From NCBI GenBank assembly GCA_028571685.1, contig CM053142.1:131246796-131310795 (forward strand): 64,000 nt of DNA. Reading direction: 5' to 3'. A program made the position numbers and the translations under genes. Every line of letters begins with the position of its first letter. Positions within the stretch are counted from its first letter, which is position 1. The stretch comes from Heterohyrax brucei (lineage: Eukaryota > Chordata > Mammalia > Hyracoidea > Procaviidae). Of the stretch, positions 11,984-22,864 are shown piece after piece. The notes beneath the pieces are model-generated. The model saw only the letters and a list, made by a program, of their open reading frames with translations. It was not told where the DNA came from and did not search any database.

Positions 11984-12424
11984 GAGAACCTGATATTTTT
12001 ACTTTCATGTTTCATATTAGAACCAGTGGAATAAGGGTCAATCTGTGTATGCTGTGGTCACACTGGTCTGTCTAGCTCACAAATACGTAGCCTCTAAAAT
12101 AAAATTCCCACCCACCCCGACTTCCATTTTTAAAATAACATAGAGAAAAAATCTCTCTTCATAAAATGAAGCAAGCTTTCTCCTGTTGATTTTAACCTTT
12201 TTTTTTCTCAAGCATTAATGTCATTTTAAAAGTCAACAGCATTAATCAAGCATTCAGCATCCACCCCATGAGTAAATGATGGTTGAGCGAATATGCAGAA
12301 AGGCTAAAGATGAAAGTATTTTCAAAAGAAATGGAGACCAGATTTATTACATCCTGTTTTGTATTTCTTTTCCCAACCTAAAAATGGGTGATACTTTCTA
12401 ATCTTGTAACATTTTTTTGTGCTT

Positions 12425-12935
12425 TAAGTGGAAGTTTAAAATCCAAGTCTTCTTGTCATACACAAACCTGCACTCAAACTGTTATGTAACTCTAGCTGCT
12501 CTCCCCACCCTGTGACAGCACACTCCTCCTTTCCACCCTGTATTTCTGTGTCCATTCAACCAGCTTCGGTCCCCTTCCACCTTCTCACCTTGCCTCCAGA
12601 CAGGAGCTGCCCAGTTAGTCTTGTGTATATACTTAAGCCAAGAAACAGTCTTCACCAGTATCATTTTATGTCATATAGTCCAATTCAGTTTTTGTCTGAA
12701 GAGTTGGCTTCAGGAATGGTTTCTTTTCTGAACTAACAGAGTCCAGGAGCCTTGTCTTCTGAAGACTCTCCAGTCCATTGGGACAATCAAGTCTGGTCTT
12801 TTAAATAGAGTTTGAGTTCTGCACACCCATTTTTCTCCTGCAGTGTCAGGAACTCTACGGTGTATTCCCTGTCATCCCAGCCATTGGTCGTGGCTGGCTA
12901 CCATCTAGTTCTTCTGTACACCTCCTAGTCTTAAG
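12425..12935 (-). mobile_element. L1 LINE 3' UTR, antisense
   Basis: Same ordered blocks as at 340-1232: 'ctgctctccccaccctgtga', 'cttgcctccagacaggagct', 'ggcttcaggaatggtttctt', 'gctaccatctagttcttctg'. Confidence 0.6.
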
Positions 12936-13108
12936 GTACTCCAATGATCCTGTGGGACACAGCAGAACTGCCACATAGAGATTCCAAGGCAGTAATCATT
13001 ATGGAAGCAGACTGTCACATGATTCTCTTGTGGAGCAGCTGGTGAGTTAGAGCCACTGACTGGTTAGCAGCCAAGTGCTTAACCATTGTGCAACCGGGAC
13101 TCCATTGA
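12935..13108 (-). repeat. AfroSINE, long form, antisense
   Basis: 'ggacacagcagaactgccac', 'attatggaagcagactgtca', 'cttgtggagcagctggtgag', 'ggttagcagccaagtgctta'. Confidence 0.82.
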
Positions 13109-13109
13109 T

Positions 13110-13340
13110 GGTTAGAAGAAGACAGCAAAGAAACCTGAGAAGGCACCGTCAAAGAGCTAGAAGAAGACTAGGACACTGATAAATGGGAGGAAGGGTGCAA
13201 ATATGATGTTGCTGAGAGGTCAACAAAAATTCACGCTTGCCCTTGGGGCAGCTTCAGTGGAGGGATGGAGGCAACAATCAGTATGGAGTGAGCTAACGAG
13301 CTGAGTGTGAGATAAGGAGATGGGATCCAAGGGTATAGAC
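13110..13340. repeat. Ancient interspersed repeat fragment
   Basis: 'gttgctgagaggtcaacaaa' and 'ggtatagacaactctgttgt' follow the order of the far portion of the old repeat at 5550-7560. Confidence 0.45.
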
Positions 13341-13559
13341 AACTCTGTTGTAATAATCGGAGTTTTGATTGTATCAGATTTTAATTGTAATTTATTACAG
13401 AATTAAAATTGTAAACCACCAAATATACTGTGTACCCCTGGAAGAAGTGCAGACACTTTTATAAGATTTTGTTCTGAAAAGGAGTTTCATTTTGCACACA
13501 AACCATAAAATTGCTCCTGAATACATTCCCGAAGGATAGGTTGATATTAATTAACATCT

Positions 13560-14215
13560 AGAGTTACTTAGACGTCACCTTAACGACAAAGGTGTGCCTG
13601 ACCCAAACCGTGGTGTTTTTTAGTCACCTCATATGCATGTGGAAGCTGGACAATGAGGAAGGAAGACCAAAGAATAACTGACGACTTTGAATTATGGTGT
13701 TGGTAAGGAGTACCAAATGCACACCAAAACCTAAACCCACCTTCGTTGAGGTGATTCTGACTCATAATGACCCTATAGGACAGTAGAACTGCTCCATTAG
13801 AGCTTCCAAGGAGTGCCTGGTGGAATTGAACTACCAACCTTCTGGTTAGCAGGCATAACACTTAACCATTACACAAGCAGAGTTTCTGAATGCACACCAT
13901 GGATTGACAAAAGAATGAATGAATATGCCTTGGAAGAAGTATGGCCAGAATGCTTCTTAGAAGTAAAGATGACTCTGTCTCACATATTTTGGACACATTG
14001 CCAGGAGGGGTCAATCCTTGGAGAAGGATATTATCCTTGGTAGAGGGTCAGCAAAAAAAGACCCTCAGTGACACGGATTGACACAGTGGCTATAACACTA
14101 GACTGAAAAACATCAGTCGTGAGGATGATGCAGGACCGGGCAGCGTGTGTTCTGTTGTACACAGGGTTGCCATGAGTCAGAACTCATTTGATGGCACATA
14201 ACGACAACAGTGTAG
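13560..14215 (+). mobile_element. RTE-clade LINE 3' fragment
   Basis: It reads 'tcacctcatatgcatgtgga', 'agctggacaatgaggaagga', 'accatggattgacaaaagaa', 'cagaatgcttcttagaagta', 'caggaccgggcagcgtgtgt', ending 'catgagtcagaactcatttg' and 'acataacgacaacag'. The ending resembles the AfroSINE tail. The copy is split by an antisense AfroSINE at 13725-13890. Frames are broken. Confidence 0.8.
13725..13890 (-). repeat. AfroSINE inside RTE LINE, antisense
   Basis: 'ctgactcataatgaccctat', 'aaggagtgcctggtggaatt', 'aaccttctggttagcaggca', 'ttaaccattacacaagcaga'. RTE sequence continues on both sides. Confidence 0.86.
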
Positions 14216-14394
14216 TTACTTTTACCAATTGCTGGCATATTTTGGAAAAATGGTTTCACAAGCCCAATAAGGGTTGATCAGTTATGTACTGTTTCTGTTG
14301 AAGATACACATATACCCAGCTACAAACTCAGCCAAGAGAATAACCAGCCTCAGGCTGGGGCCTAGTATGCCCCAATGAAACAAGTTTAGCCAGG

Positions 14395-14535
14395 ATCATC
14401 GCTTCCAGTCCAGACTCTGCCATTAATTATTGGCTTTGGCTATGGGCAAGTTGCTTGGTCTCAATTTGTCCATAAAGTAAGACCTTCAGCTCAGATGATT
14501 TCCATGGGGACTTCTAGCTCCAAAATCACCTGAAT
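14395..14535 (+). repeat. MIR-like fragment
   Basis: 'cagtccagactctgccatta', 'ggctatgggcaagttgcttg', 'ctcaatttgtccataaagta': the MIR core order, diverged. Confidence 0.5.
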
Positions 14536-14826
14536 CTGCTGCTTCAGGGAAAAGTTATAATTTTTCATTTGTTTATATTAAGAGAAGTTTGGATTATATT
14601 AATCAGAAAGGTTTGGTTTGATCCTTGTAAGAAATGTTTTCTTGCTAATCTGCTTCTTTTTACAGGTTCTATTTTTTAGGAAGAATATGTGATACATTAA
14701 ATGCTATTTACTTTCATATTTGTCATGTTATGGTTTCCTTTGCTTTATCAAAGTTGCTTTACACAACATATAAATTCAATAGGGGTGAACTGAGTAAGTC
14801 AAGAAATTTTGGCTCTTTGGAGGCTA

Positions 14827-16099
14827 AAAGGTCTGACAATGAAGTTTGTGGACCTGCCACTGTGCACTTACATTGGCAGCACTGTACAGAAAACTCAGTA
14901 CAGTTTCATAACCTTGGTATATCAGCATCTCACAGCTGTATTTGTGTTGATGTATGGTGGTATTTTTCTGAATGGTGTTCATTATTATTGCATATTTTTG
15001 TGTGCCATAACGAGAATATCGGAGCTTGAATTACAGCAACGAACATTAAATTTCTTGTTAAACTTGGAAAGAGTGAAATCTGGGACATGTTAGTCCAACT
15101 TTATGGGGATAATACCATTAAGCAAATGGCAGTATACAAATGGATTAAACATTATTCTGAGGGGAGAGAAAGTGTCACTGGTGAAGAGAGGTCAGAGCAG
15201 TCAGGAATGAGCAGAAATGATAAAAAAACATTTGTCAAATTGTGCAGCAAAATCATTGGCTGGCTGCGAGAAGCATAGCAGACCAACTAAACCGATAGAG
15301 AAAGAGGAAAGTCTTAACTAAAAATCTTTGCATGAGAACGGCATGTGCAAAAATGGTCCCAAAGGAGCTCACCGATGAACAAAACCAAGGAGAGTCAAAG
15401 TTTGCCAAGACCCTTTGGAGGGACAAGATGACGTTTGGGGCCATGTTATCACTGGTGATGAAACATAGGTATACCAATACAACTGTGAAACAAAGTGTCA
15501 AAGTGCACAATGGTCAGCCAGTTCTCCATGACCCTAAAAGTTCTGTCAGTCCAAATCAAGAGTCAAAACAATGTTGCTCACCTTTCTCTACATCAGAGGG
15601 ATTGTTCATTATGAATTGATACCAGCTGGACAAACAGTTAACCAAGTTTACTATTTGGAAGTGCTGAAAGGGCTGCGTGAAATAGACTAAAATGACCTGG
15701 ACTTGTTGCCAACAACTCATGGCTCTTGAATCATGACAGCACACCAGCTCATACAGTACTGTCTGTGAGGGAGTTTTTAGCCAGTAAACAAATAACTATT
15801 AGAACAACCTCCCTACTCACCTAATCTGGCCCCAGTGACTTTTTTTCTTTACCTGAAGATAAAGGAACTATTGAAAGGACATTTTGATGACATTCAGAAC
15901 ATCAGGGTAATAAGATGACAACTCTGATGGCCATTCCAGAAAAAGAGTTCCAAAATTGTTTTAAATAGTGGACTAGGTGCTGGCATCAGGGCATAGTTTC
16001 CCAAAGGGAGTACGTCAGAGGTGACCTTAGTGATACTCAGCAGTGAGGTATGTAGCAGTTTTTCTAGGATGAGTTCGTGAACTTAATTGTCAGACCCCG
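14827..16099 (+). mobile_element. Mariner DNA transposon, full length but dead
   Basis: Imperfect terminal inverted repeats face each other: GTCTGACAATGAAGTTTGTG near 14831 on the left, and the right end reads GGGGTCTGACAATTAAGTTC on the minus strand (about 16079-16098). Each is bordered by a TA (14825-14826 and 16100-16101), giving a 1273-bp element, the usual mariner length. The interior shows a broken transposase: ITGDET-VY at about 15450, HDS-TPAH near 15735 (D kept where the family has HDNAPAH), and PYSPNLAP near 15812-15836, with the last catalytic Asp motif shifted out of frame. Several stops and frameshifts make it inactive. Confidence 0.85.
15050..15965 (+). pseudogene. Mariner transposase pseudogene
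   Basis: Conceptual pieces in order: an N-terminal helix-turn-helix remnant (VYKWIKHYSEGRESVTGEER, 15131-15190, like the mariner VxxWxKRFKEGR motif), a central KTLWRDKMTFGAMLS stretch, the first catalytic GDET at about 15450, an IHYELIPAGQTVNQVYYLEV region near 15600-15660 (GQTVN is typical), and the NHDS...PAH block. D,D34D residues one and two are recognisable; the third is frameshifted. At least three frame changes. Confidence 0.75.
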
Positions 16100-16224
16100 T
16101 ATGCTGTTTTTAATTTGGAAAAGCGCACATTTGAACAATAATTGTCACTACTTAACTAGAAATATAAATGCTACATATGGTACAAGAACAAGTATGCATG
16201 TTTATTTAACAAGTTGATACTATG

Positions 16225-17415
16225 CACTTTTTTTTTTATTTAACATGACTGAGTGAAAATGTACATTCCTGTATAAATTTACATACCCACCTATATGCAG
16301 TGCTCTCCCTGTCCGGTGATAGCACACTATTCCTCTTTGCTCCATACATGTCTCATCCTCCCAACAGCCTCCTTTCCCCTCCTCTGCACCCACTCCTTCC
16401 TCCAGCCAGAGGTCAGCAGGATATCCTATAGATGTATAGAACCATAAAGTGCATCCAATATATGGTCACTCTGCATTGTCAAGTTCAATCAATTTCTGTC
16501 CAAAGTGTGGACCTTTGTTATAATTTATGGGTAAGGGCAGCATCAGGGCCAGGGCCCATGCTCTCAAGGGAACTCTGAAACCACTGGACCATCAATTGAG
16601 GTCTTTTAGTGGAGATCTCAGGATGCACCCCTTTTTATTCTTGTGTTGCCAGTGAGACTCAACCTAGTGAGCTCCATCATGGCTATCAATGGTGGTGGCC
16701 AGGCACCATCCAGTTCTTCCAGTCCCAAGTCGATGTAGGCACCCACTCGTGGTCTCTCTGTCTTCTAGGTTGTCTTTACCGCATGTCATTTTGGTCCTAG
16801 GTGAGCATCCGTTCCTTTGCTGTGTCCTCAGATGGCAGCTTGGCAGCTTTTAGGACCCCAGACACCACTCACCAATGTGGGGTGCAGAGAGCTCTTAGCA
16901 AAACGCTAGTTGTGCCAATTGGCCTCGATTTCACCTAAGAGCATGGTCCCCTGCCCCCTGCCCCAGCTACTCTATCCTTGCAATATTGGGTTAAGATAGG
17001 AGTACTCAAGTTATGCTGAAGTCTACTTAATGTTGTTCTTGTTTCTAATGTGTGCTATCACCGCTTTCTCTCAACCAGATTTCTAGCAACTATCTAAACT
17101 AAACCCTCATCCCCTCATCCCCTCATCCTCCCTCCCTCCCCTTCCTTGCAGCTGTCAAAGAGTCTTTTCTTCTATACACAAGTCTGTTTTTGAGATCTTA
17201 TCGTAGAGGTCTCATACAATATTTGTCCTTTTGTTGCTAACTACTTTCACTCAACATAATGTCTTCCAGTTGAAACCAGGTTATAAGATGTTTCCTGGCA
17301 TCATCGTTATTCTTTATCATTGTGTAGTACTCCATTGAGTGTATGTACCATAGTTTACCTATCCATTCTTCTGTTGTTGGGCATCTGGGTTGATTCTATC
17401 TTTTTGCTAAATTTT
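16225..17415 (-). mobile_element. L1 LINE 3' UTR, antisense (longest copy)
   Basis: Same block order as at 340-1232, extended: 'ccaggcaccatccagttctt', 'agcttttaggaccccagaca', 'tgttgctaactactttcact', 'caacataatgtcttccagtt', 'ttgtgtagtactccattgag', 'catagtttacctatccattc'. The last blocks are the familiar reverse complement of the L1 ORF2/3' UTR junction region. Confidence 0.75.
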
Positions 17416-17884
17416 TTAAATTAACCATAAGAGATTTTTTCTTTTGAAATCAAATGGTCTGTATTAAACAGATGTCTTCATTTTGCTTTACTTGTTTGTT
17501 TTACACTCTCCAAAAAAGTCACTTGTCTGTTTTCTTACTTTCCCTTTCTCAATTTAAAATTAGAGTTTGGTGCAGGAGAGCAGTAGGTAGGCCACAATCC
17601 TGAAGGTGGGAGGCTCACAATCAGTCTCTTGGAAGAGATCTACTGGGGTCTCTACAACTGGTATTTCCTCCAGAATCATCCAACTCTTCAGGTCTTTCTC
17701 TGCCTGGAGTTTAGAAGCAAGACTGTTCTTTTTGGCCTCAGGTTCTTGGACAATTGTAGAGTGATTTATTGGCCATACTTGTTAGAATGTTTTATAGAGT
17801 TTTACAAAAATTGTACTACATCAAGAATGCTCTGGAAGACACGTTTGATTTCCTACTTTAAATGCCCATTCCACATCTCCTGCC

Positions 17885-18042
17885 CAAACCAAAAACCAAT
17901 CCTGTTGCCACTGAGTTGATTCCAACTCATAGTCACCCCACAGGACAGAGTAAAACTGCCCAGAGTTGCCAAAGAGCACCTGTTAGATTCGAACTGCTGA
18001 CCTTTTGGTTAGTTTAACCATACACCACCAGGTTTCCATTCT
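17885..18042 (-). repeat. AfroSINE, antisense
   Basis: 'accaatcctgttgccactga', 'cccacaggacagagtaaaac', 'gctgaccttttggttagttt', 'ccatacaccaccaggtttcc'. Confidence 0.87.
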
Positions 18043-18059
18043 ATAGACTGGAAATACTA

Positions 18060-18435
18060 AATAGACTTTTTTTTACCAGCTTCCTTCACAGTGGCTTCAC
18101 ATGACATCTCACCTGTGCAATGTACCTGAAAGTCTGTTGAGGGTTTCTGGAGACGTTTCTGCCTTCCTTCTAGCAGGGATGGTTGTGACTACCTGAACCT
18201 TTCCCTCTTTTCTCTGCTTTGAATGTAGCCATGGTGTGTAGAATTGTGCTGGTCATCTGATGACTGTGAAGGAGAGTGAAGAGAACCTGAGAGGAAACCT
18301 GATAGGAACCTGCTGAGCTGTTTCATCAATGTAGCAGCTGCCTACCTCCAGGCTTCTAATTATAGGTGCAAAGTAAACCTGTTTGGTTGAGCCACTTTTA
18401 ATTGTTATTTGCAGTAGGAAACATGCCAAAGAGTA
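18060..18435 (+). mobile_element. Possible old MLT1-type LTR, 3' part
   Basis: 'gctgcctacctccaggcttc', 'ggtgcaaagtaaacctgttt', 'gagccacttttaattgttat' resemble the end of an MLT1-like LTR. No boundaries seen. Confidence 0.35.
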
Positions 18436-18948
18436 TAATAAAAAGAGGCAAGGATGGAGAAGTGGCTCCATCCCCTGGACTGTACAACTCAGTAAGCAAC
18501 AAATAAATTTAGCTTGTTAAAAATAGAGTAGTGGCTGGCCTGGCTCCAGCCATCCTTCCATTCCATAAACTACTAGCCTCTGAGGACGAGAAGTTGGGGA
18601 AGGAGGTAGCCTAGTGTACATGGACAGATGGACTGATAGATGGGAGTCCACTGGCTGAACCCAAGGCTACTGCTGGGTGAGTAGGGGTGAGCAGGCCAGT
18701 TCTAACCAGGGTCAACTTCCCAATCAAGGAGGAGGTGGTCTTGGCCCACCACCATCCTCTGTGCTCCCTGACTTTGGTATTAGTCTACCTTCCAATTTTA
18801 GACGTCACTGGTATTAGCCCTCAATTGCCCAATATTTCCCGTGCCCCAGCCCCAACCGGAAACCTGTTCAGTCACCATCACACCCCAGTTGTTCTCCCAG
18901 TTCTGCTTCACGTTGTTAGATTGAGAAAAGCACTATCACTTGTGATGG

Positions 18949-19594
18949 TGTCACTAATCAAATTGTGTTCCCCCCAACTATGTGTCCACTCGGCTAGGTC
19001 ATGACACCCAGTGTTACATGGTTGTCCTCCGTTTTGTGATGTGATGTAAATCCTAATATGTTGATGGGTCCCTAGTGGCACAGTGGTGAAATCCACCAGC
19101 CACTCCTTGGAAACCCTATGGGCAGTTCTGCTGTGTCCTGTAAGGTTGCTGTGACTAGACACTGACTTGCTGTCACCTCATAATGACATGTTGATGAGAC
19201 AGGGTTAATGTGGAGTGTATCCTGAATCACAGCCTTATTTACAAGAGGATGCCACTCCGGTCACGCCCTTCCCTGAGTCACACCTTTTAGCTTAAAAAAG
19301 ACAAAAGTAGAAAAACAAGCAAAGAGAGAAGAGACCTCACCACTGTTGACAAAAAAAAAGAGCTAGGAGCAGAGTAGCCCTTTGCACCCACGGGCTCTGT
19401 GATAAAACTTCCTAGCCTTGGGGGAGGACTGGGGCTAACACACGCAGCTCTCCAAGGAACCAGGAGACAGAAGCTCAAGAGACAAGGCTCCTTCCCTAGA
19501 GCCAGTGTCCTGAATTCAGACTTCTAGCTTGTGGTTTGTTACAGCCATCTACTAGTGGTATTTCTGTTAGAGCAGCACTAGATAGCTTAAGACA
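18949..19594 (+). mobile_element. MaLR-like LTR with nested AfroSINE
   Basis: It opens TGTCACTAATCAAATTGTGT with 'ccccccaactatgtgtccac', then 'ggctaggtcatgacacccag' and 'ccgttttgtgatgtgatgta'. It ends with 'tttctgttagagcagcacta' and 'gatagcttaagaca'. The same beginning and end recur at 20618, 33990 and 35140. A sense AfroSINE at 19060-19183 splits it. Non-coding. Confidence 0.7.
19060..19183 (+). repeat. AfroSINE inside MaLR-like LTR
   Basis: 'tccctagtggcacagtggtg', 'ccactccttggaaaccctat', 'gctgtgtcctgtaaggttgc'. Part of the head is deleted. Confidence 0.8.
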
Positions 19595-20039
19595 GCATGG
19601 TGATGCCCAAGTTCCAGAACTGGATATTAATGTGAAGGTTGATTTTGGGGGTGATTTAAATAGTGCCCCAGGACTTCCATAAAAGCATAGGAAGTCAGAG
19701 CTGCCCTGGGAGCAATGTTCATATACCACAGGACTGGAGAAATCCTTTGTCTTCCTTTGAGGTGTGGCCTTTGACACCCTTTGGCCATAGCAGGCAGTTT
19801 TGGCTTTCAACAATTTCTTCCAGGGGAGACTGAGTTTAGAAGGCAGGAATCTTAATGGAACTTGGTAACACCTCCACTCTAGTGTTCTGTGGAGCTGTCT
19901 CCACAAGGCCCCTTCTCTTCACCTCAGAGCTGAGTGCTCCCAGCACTGCGGGCTCACCATGGACATGGACTCACAGTCTTCCACCCCTTAAGGTGTCTTT
20001 TCTCCCTGTTTGGGTTGCTTGTTGAAGCAAGTCTTATGT

Positions 20040-20232
20040 TATAAACAAAACAATCCCAGCAGTTCCAACTCATGGAGACCCATGTGTATCAGAGTAGAAT
20101 TAGACTCCTGGCTGATTTGTTTGGGAAGTGGACTGCCAGGTTTTTCTTCCAAGGCTCCTCTGGCTGGGCTCAAGCCTACAGCCTTTTGGTTAGCAGCCTA
20201 GTGTGTTCACCACTTGCTCCACCCAGGGGCTT
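20040..20232 (-). repeat. AfroSINE, antisense
   Basis: 'cagcagttccaactcatgga', 'tatcagagtagaattagact', 'agccttttggttagcagcct', 'ccacttgctccacccagggg'. Confidence 0.8.
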
Positions 20233-20344
20233 CAAAGTCTTACCTTAGCATCGTTGAATTCCCAGACCTTGCCAGCCTGCTAGAGCCTTGGGGTTTAGTG
20301 GAGGGACAGGAGGATGGGTGAGGCAGTAAGACTGGAATATCATA

Positions 20345-20617
20345 GGTGACTTATTTATCCAATGACCTCCTCAACCTCTTTGCTAGGAAGTCATGATAGA
20401 AATCTCAAACTGCATGTTCCCAAAACTGAACTAATCTCTCCAAAACCCACTCCTCTAACTTTATCTTACCATTTGCTCAGGTGGAAAGGATTGGAGTCAT
20501 TATTCTCTTTAACATTTCATAGCCAATCTGTCAAGAAATTCGGTTGGTTCTTCCTTACAAATATATCTAGGATCCATCCTGACTGTACCATTTCACTGCT
20601 ACTGCAATACCTTCCTA
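20345..20617 (+). mobile_element. L2 LINE fragment
   Basis: 'gcatgttcccaaaactgaac', 'atatctaggatccatcctga', 'tttcactgctactgcaatac' follow the L2 ORF2 order. The copy resumes at 21097 after an LTR insertion. Confidence 0.7.
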
Positions 20618-21096
20618 ATGTGGATTGACTTGTGCCCCCCCTTCCTGCCCCCCAAATGTGCAGCAATTTGGCTGGGCCATGATTCCCAGTGTTGTGTGAT
20701 TGCGGTCCATTTTGTGATTTTCCCATGCTGTAAATCCTAATCTCTGCCTCTGGTTAGTATGTCAAAGAGGATTAGGATGGGACTGTAACCCAAGTCCTCT
20801 CCACTGTAAAGGGAGTTTCCCTGGAGTGTGGCTTGCACCACCTTTTATCCTACAAGAGGTGAAAGGGAAGCAAGCAGAGAGTTGGGAAACTCATACCACC
20901 AACAAAGCAGCGCTGAGATGCTCTCAGACCAAAAGCAGACTGCGGCACCACAAGGACCTTCCTCCAGAGCCAGCAGAAGAGAGTGTGTCCCCCTGGAGCC
21001 CATACCCTGAATGCAGACTTCTAGCCTACTGGACTATGTGAGAATAAAGCCATCCACCTGTGGTCTTTCTGTTAGAGCAGTATCAGGTAACTAAGA
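20618..21096 (+). mobile_element. MaLR-like LTR interrupting L2
   Basis: 'ggattgacttgtgcccccc', 'tggctgggccatgattccca', 'gtcctctccactgtaaaggg', 'ccaccttttatcctacaaga', 'cccataccctgaatgcagac', 'ctgttagagcagtatcaggt'. Complete in outline and the best preserved of its family here. L2 continues on both sides. Confidence 0.75.
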
Positions 21097-21500
21097 TATC
21101 TCCTGAGGATTTACCTTTTTCTGCGCTTCCCAAAGTCTGTTCTTAACACAGTAGCCAGAGTGGTCCTGTCATGTCACTGCTCTACTGAAAACCCTGCAGT
21201 GGCTCCCCCATTTCCCTCAGATGGTCAAATGTCTTTGCTGTGGCCTCAGGGCCGCATGGTAGGTAAATAACCTTTCTCACCTTGTCACCTTTCACTTTTA
21301 CCCCTCCTCTGCCCCAGCTACACTGGCCTCCCTGCTGCCCCTTCCACACTCGAGCTCCCGCCTCAGGCTGCAGCTCTGCAGGGAAACTTCTCCCTGTTAC
21401 CCTTGGGCTAACCCTCATTCCCCATTTTCAATGAGGCCTGTCCTCCTCACCCTTCTGATTGTGGCAGCCTGCCTCACCACTTTGTTGTTTAAATGCTGAG
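21097..21500 (+). mobile_element. L2 LINE fragment, continued
   Basis: 'ccagagtggtcctgtcatgt', 'ctgaaaaccctgcagtggct', 'ctctgccccagctacactgg', 'ttcaatgaggcctgtcctcc' match the L2 3' ORF order. Confidence 0.75.
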
Positions 21501-21944
21501 TAATTAAATTTCCCAATATAGTAAACTTGTTGCTTTAAGGAGGAATTTATCTGAAGTCCCCAGCACTGAAATTATAAAATGTTAGGACTAGACTATCTAA
21601 CCTAAAATGTGTGGCTGGAACCAGAATGAACACAAGCATGGTTTCAGAAGGAGAAACGCTTAGAAGAAATTGTTAAAGCCATCTATAAAATCACCCAGGA
21701 AAGTTTAACTGAATGAATAAATTTCATTATTTAAACAATAAACATGGGTTACTAAGCATGGACACATTTGGGCCATTCTGGGCCACTTCTTTGGCCCCAG
21801 TTTTTAATTTCTAACATAATTGCTAATAGTGAACAGTTGGTTATCTTATATCATGATGGCATCAAGAACTTGATTTGACCTTTCGCTTCTGCTTTCTGAA
21901 AACAGCCCAAGCAATTAAAGTGGTCTTTGTCTCTCTGAAACAGG

Positions 21945-22138
21945 CAGGCTACACTTGCTGGATGACCTCATGTGACAGAGTGGAACTGTCCCATAGTGTC
22001 TTCTTGGCTGTCATCTTTATGAAAGCAGATTGCCAAATCCTTTTGCCATGGAGACATGTTGCTGCTGGGTGGTTTTGAACTGCCAACCTTTTGGCCAGCA
22101 GCCCAGCATTTAACTGCTTGTGCCACCAGAGCTCCTTA
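21945..22138 (-). repeat. AfroSINE, long form, antisense
   Basis: 'tgatgggt'-less start, then 'gagtggaactgtcccatagt', 'cttggctgtcatctttatga', 'aaccttttggccagcagccc', 'gccaccagagctcctta'. Confidence 0.82.
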
Positions 22139-22864
22139 GCAATGTGTGAAGAAGTAAGGGTTACACCCTCTGTCCACTTCCAGATGGAAACTGGATTCAC
22201 GTTGACTCTTTCTACACAGATATAACGGTGCAGTCTGCCCTCCTTGTCCCGTTTGAAGTCAGTTATTCTTTTTATCTAAGTGTGTTTCAAAATTTTGTTT
22301 AAAAATCTTAATAAAGATTTCTAAAGTCACACTTTTTACTGAAGGAAAAAATTTCTGTATTCTGCTTTTCTAACTAATTTGAAGAATTTCTTCCATCAGA
22401 CCTAAGGCTGGAGGGATACAGTTTGCTGCCCCTCAGCTTATGAAAAGAAGCATTCTTCTATCCAGCATGTGCCTTCTAGACAGACTCTGATTCAGAAAGA
22501 ACAGGCTAAGACTGTGCTAACACAGCGTGAATGCATAATCACATTACAGTGGCGAGGAAACAGGGAAGCCTTATTTAAACTGTGGCCACAAAGGAATGAC
22601 TTTGGGGAAGGAAAATTCTGGTTGAATTTACTAAAAACATATTTTAAAATATGTGATTTGTGATTGCAGTATAAACTTAAGTCATGAATATAACATGTGA
22701 CTTGGATGAAAAATTAATCAGAGTATTTGTCATTAGTGATACCTGATATTCCTAAGTCATTATGAATTCTGCCAATTTATTCTGAATGTTTTCATGTTGA
22801 AAATTCTCTGGGAGAATAAGAAATCTCTATAAAAAGACAAGAACAAGATCCTTTGAAGTATGAG

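Larger units (their letters stand above)
9297..11995 (+). other. SLC35E3: SLC35E3 3' UTR (approximate)
   Basis: No ORF worth calling follows the stop. Candidate poly(A) signals are AATAAA at 11618-11623 and 11978-11983. I cannot tell which end is used. An LTR-like old repeat seems embedded at about 10010-10560, and a 10-bp tandem unit (AGTAAGCCCC, about 2.6 copies) lies at 10269-10294. The rest is AT-rich unique-looking sequence. Confidence 0.55.

Noticed and set aside
19496-19906. 136-codon minus-strand open frame
   Set aside because: It starts in LTR sequence, has no recognisable domain and no splice or promoter context.
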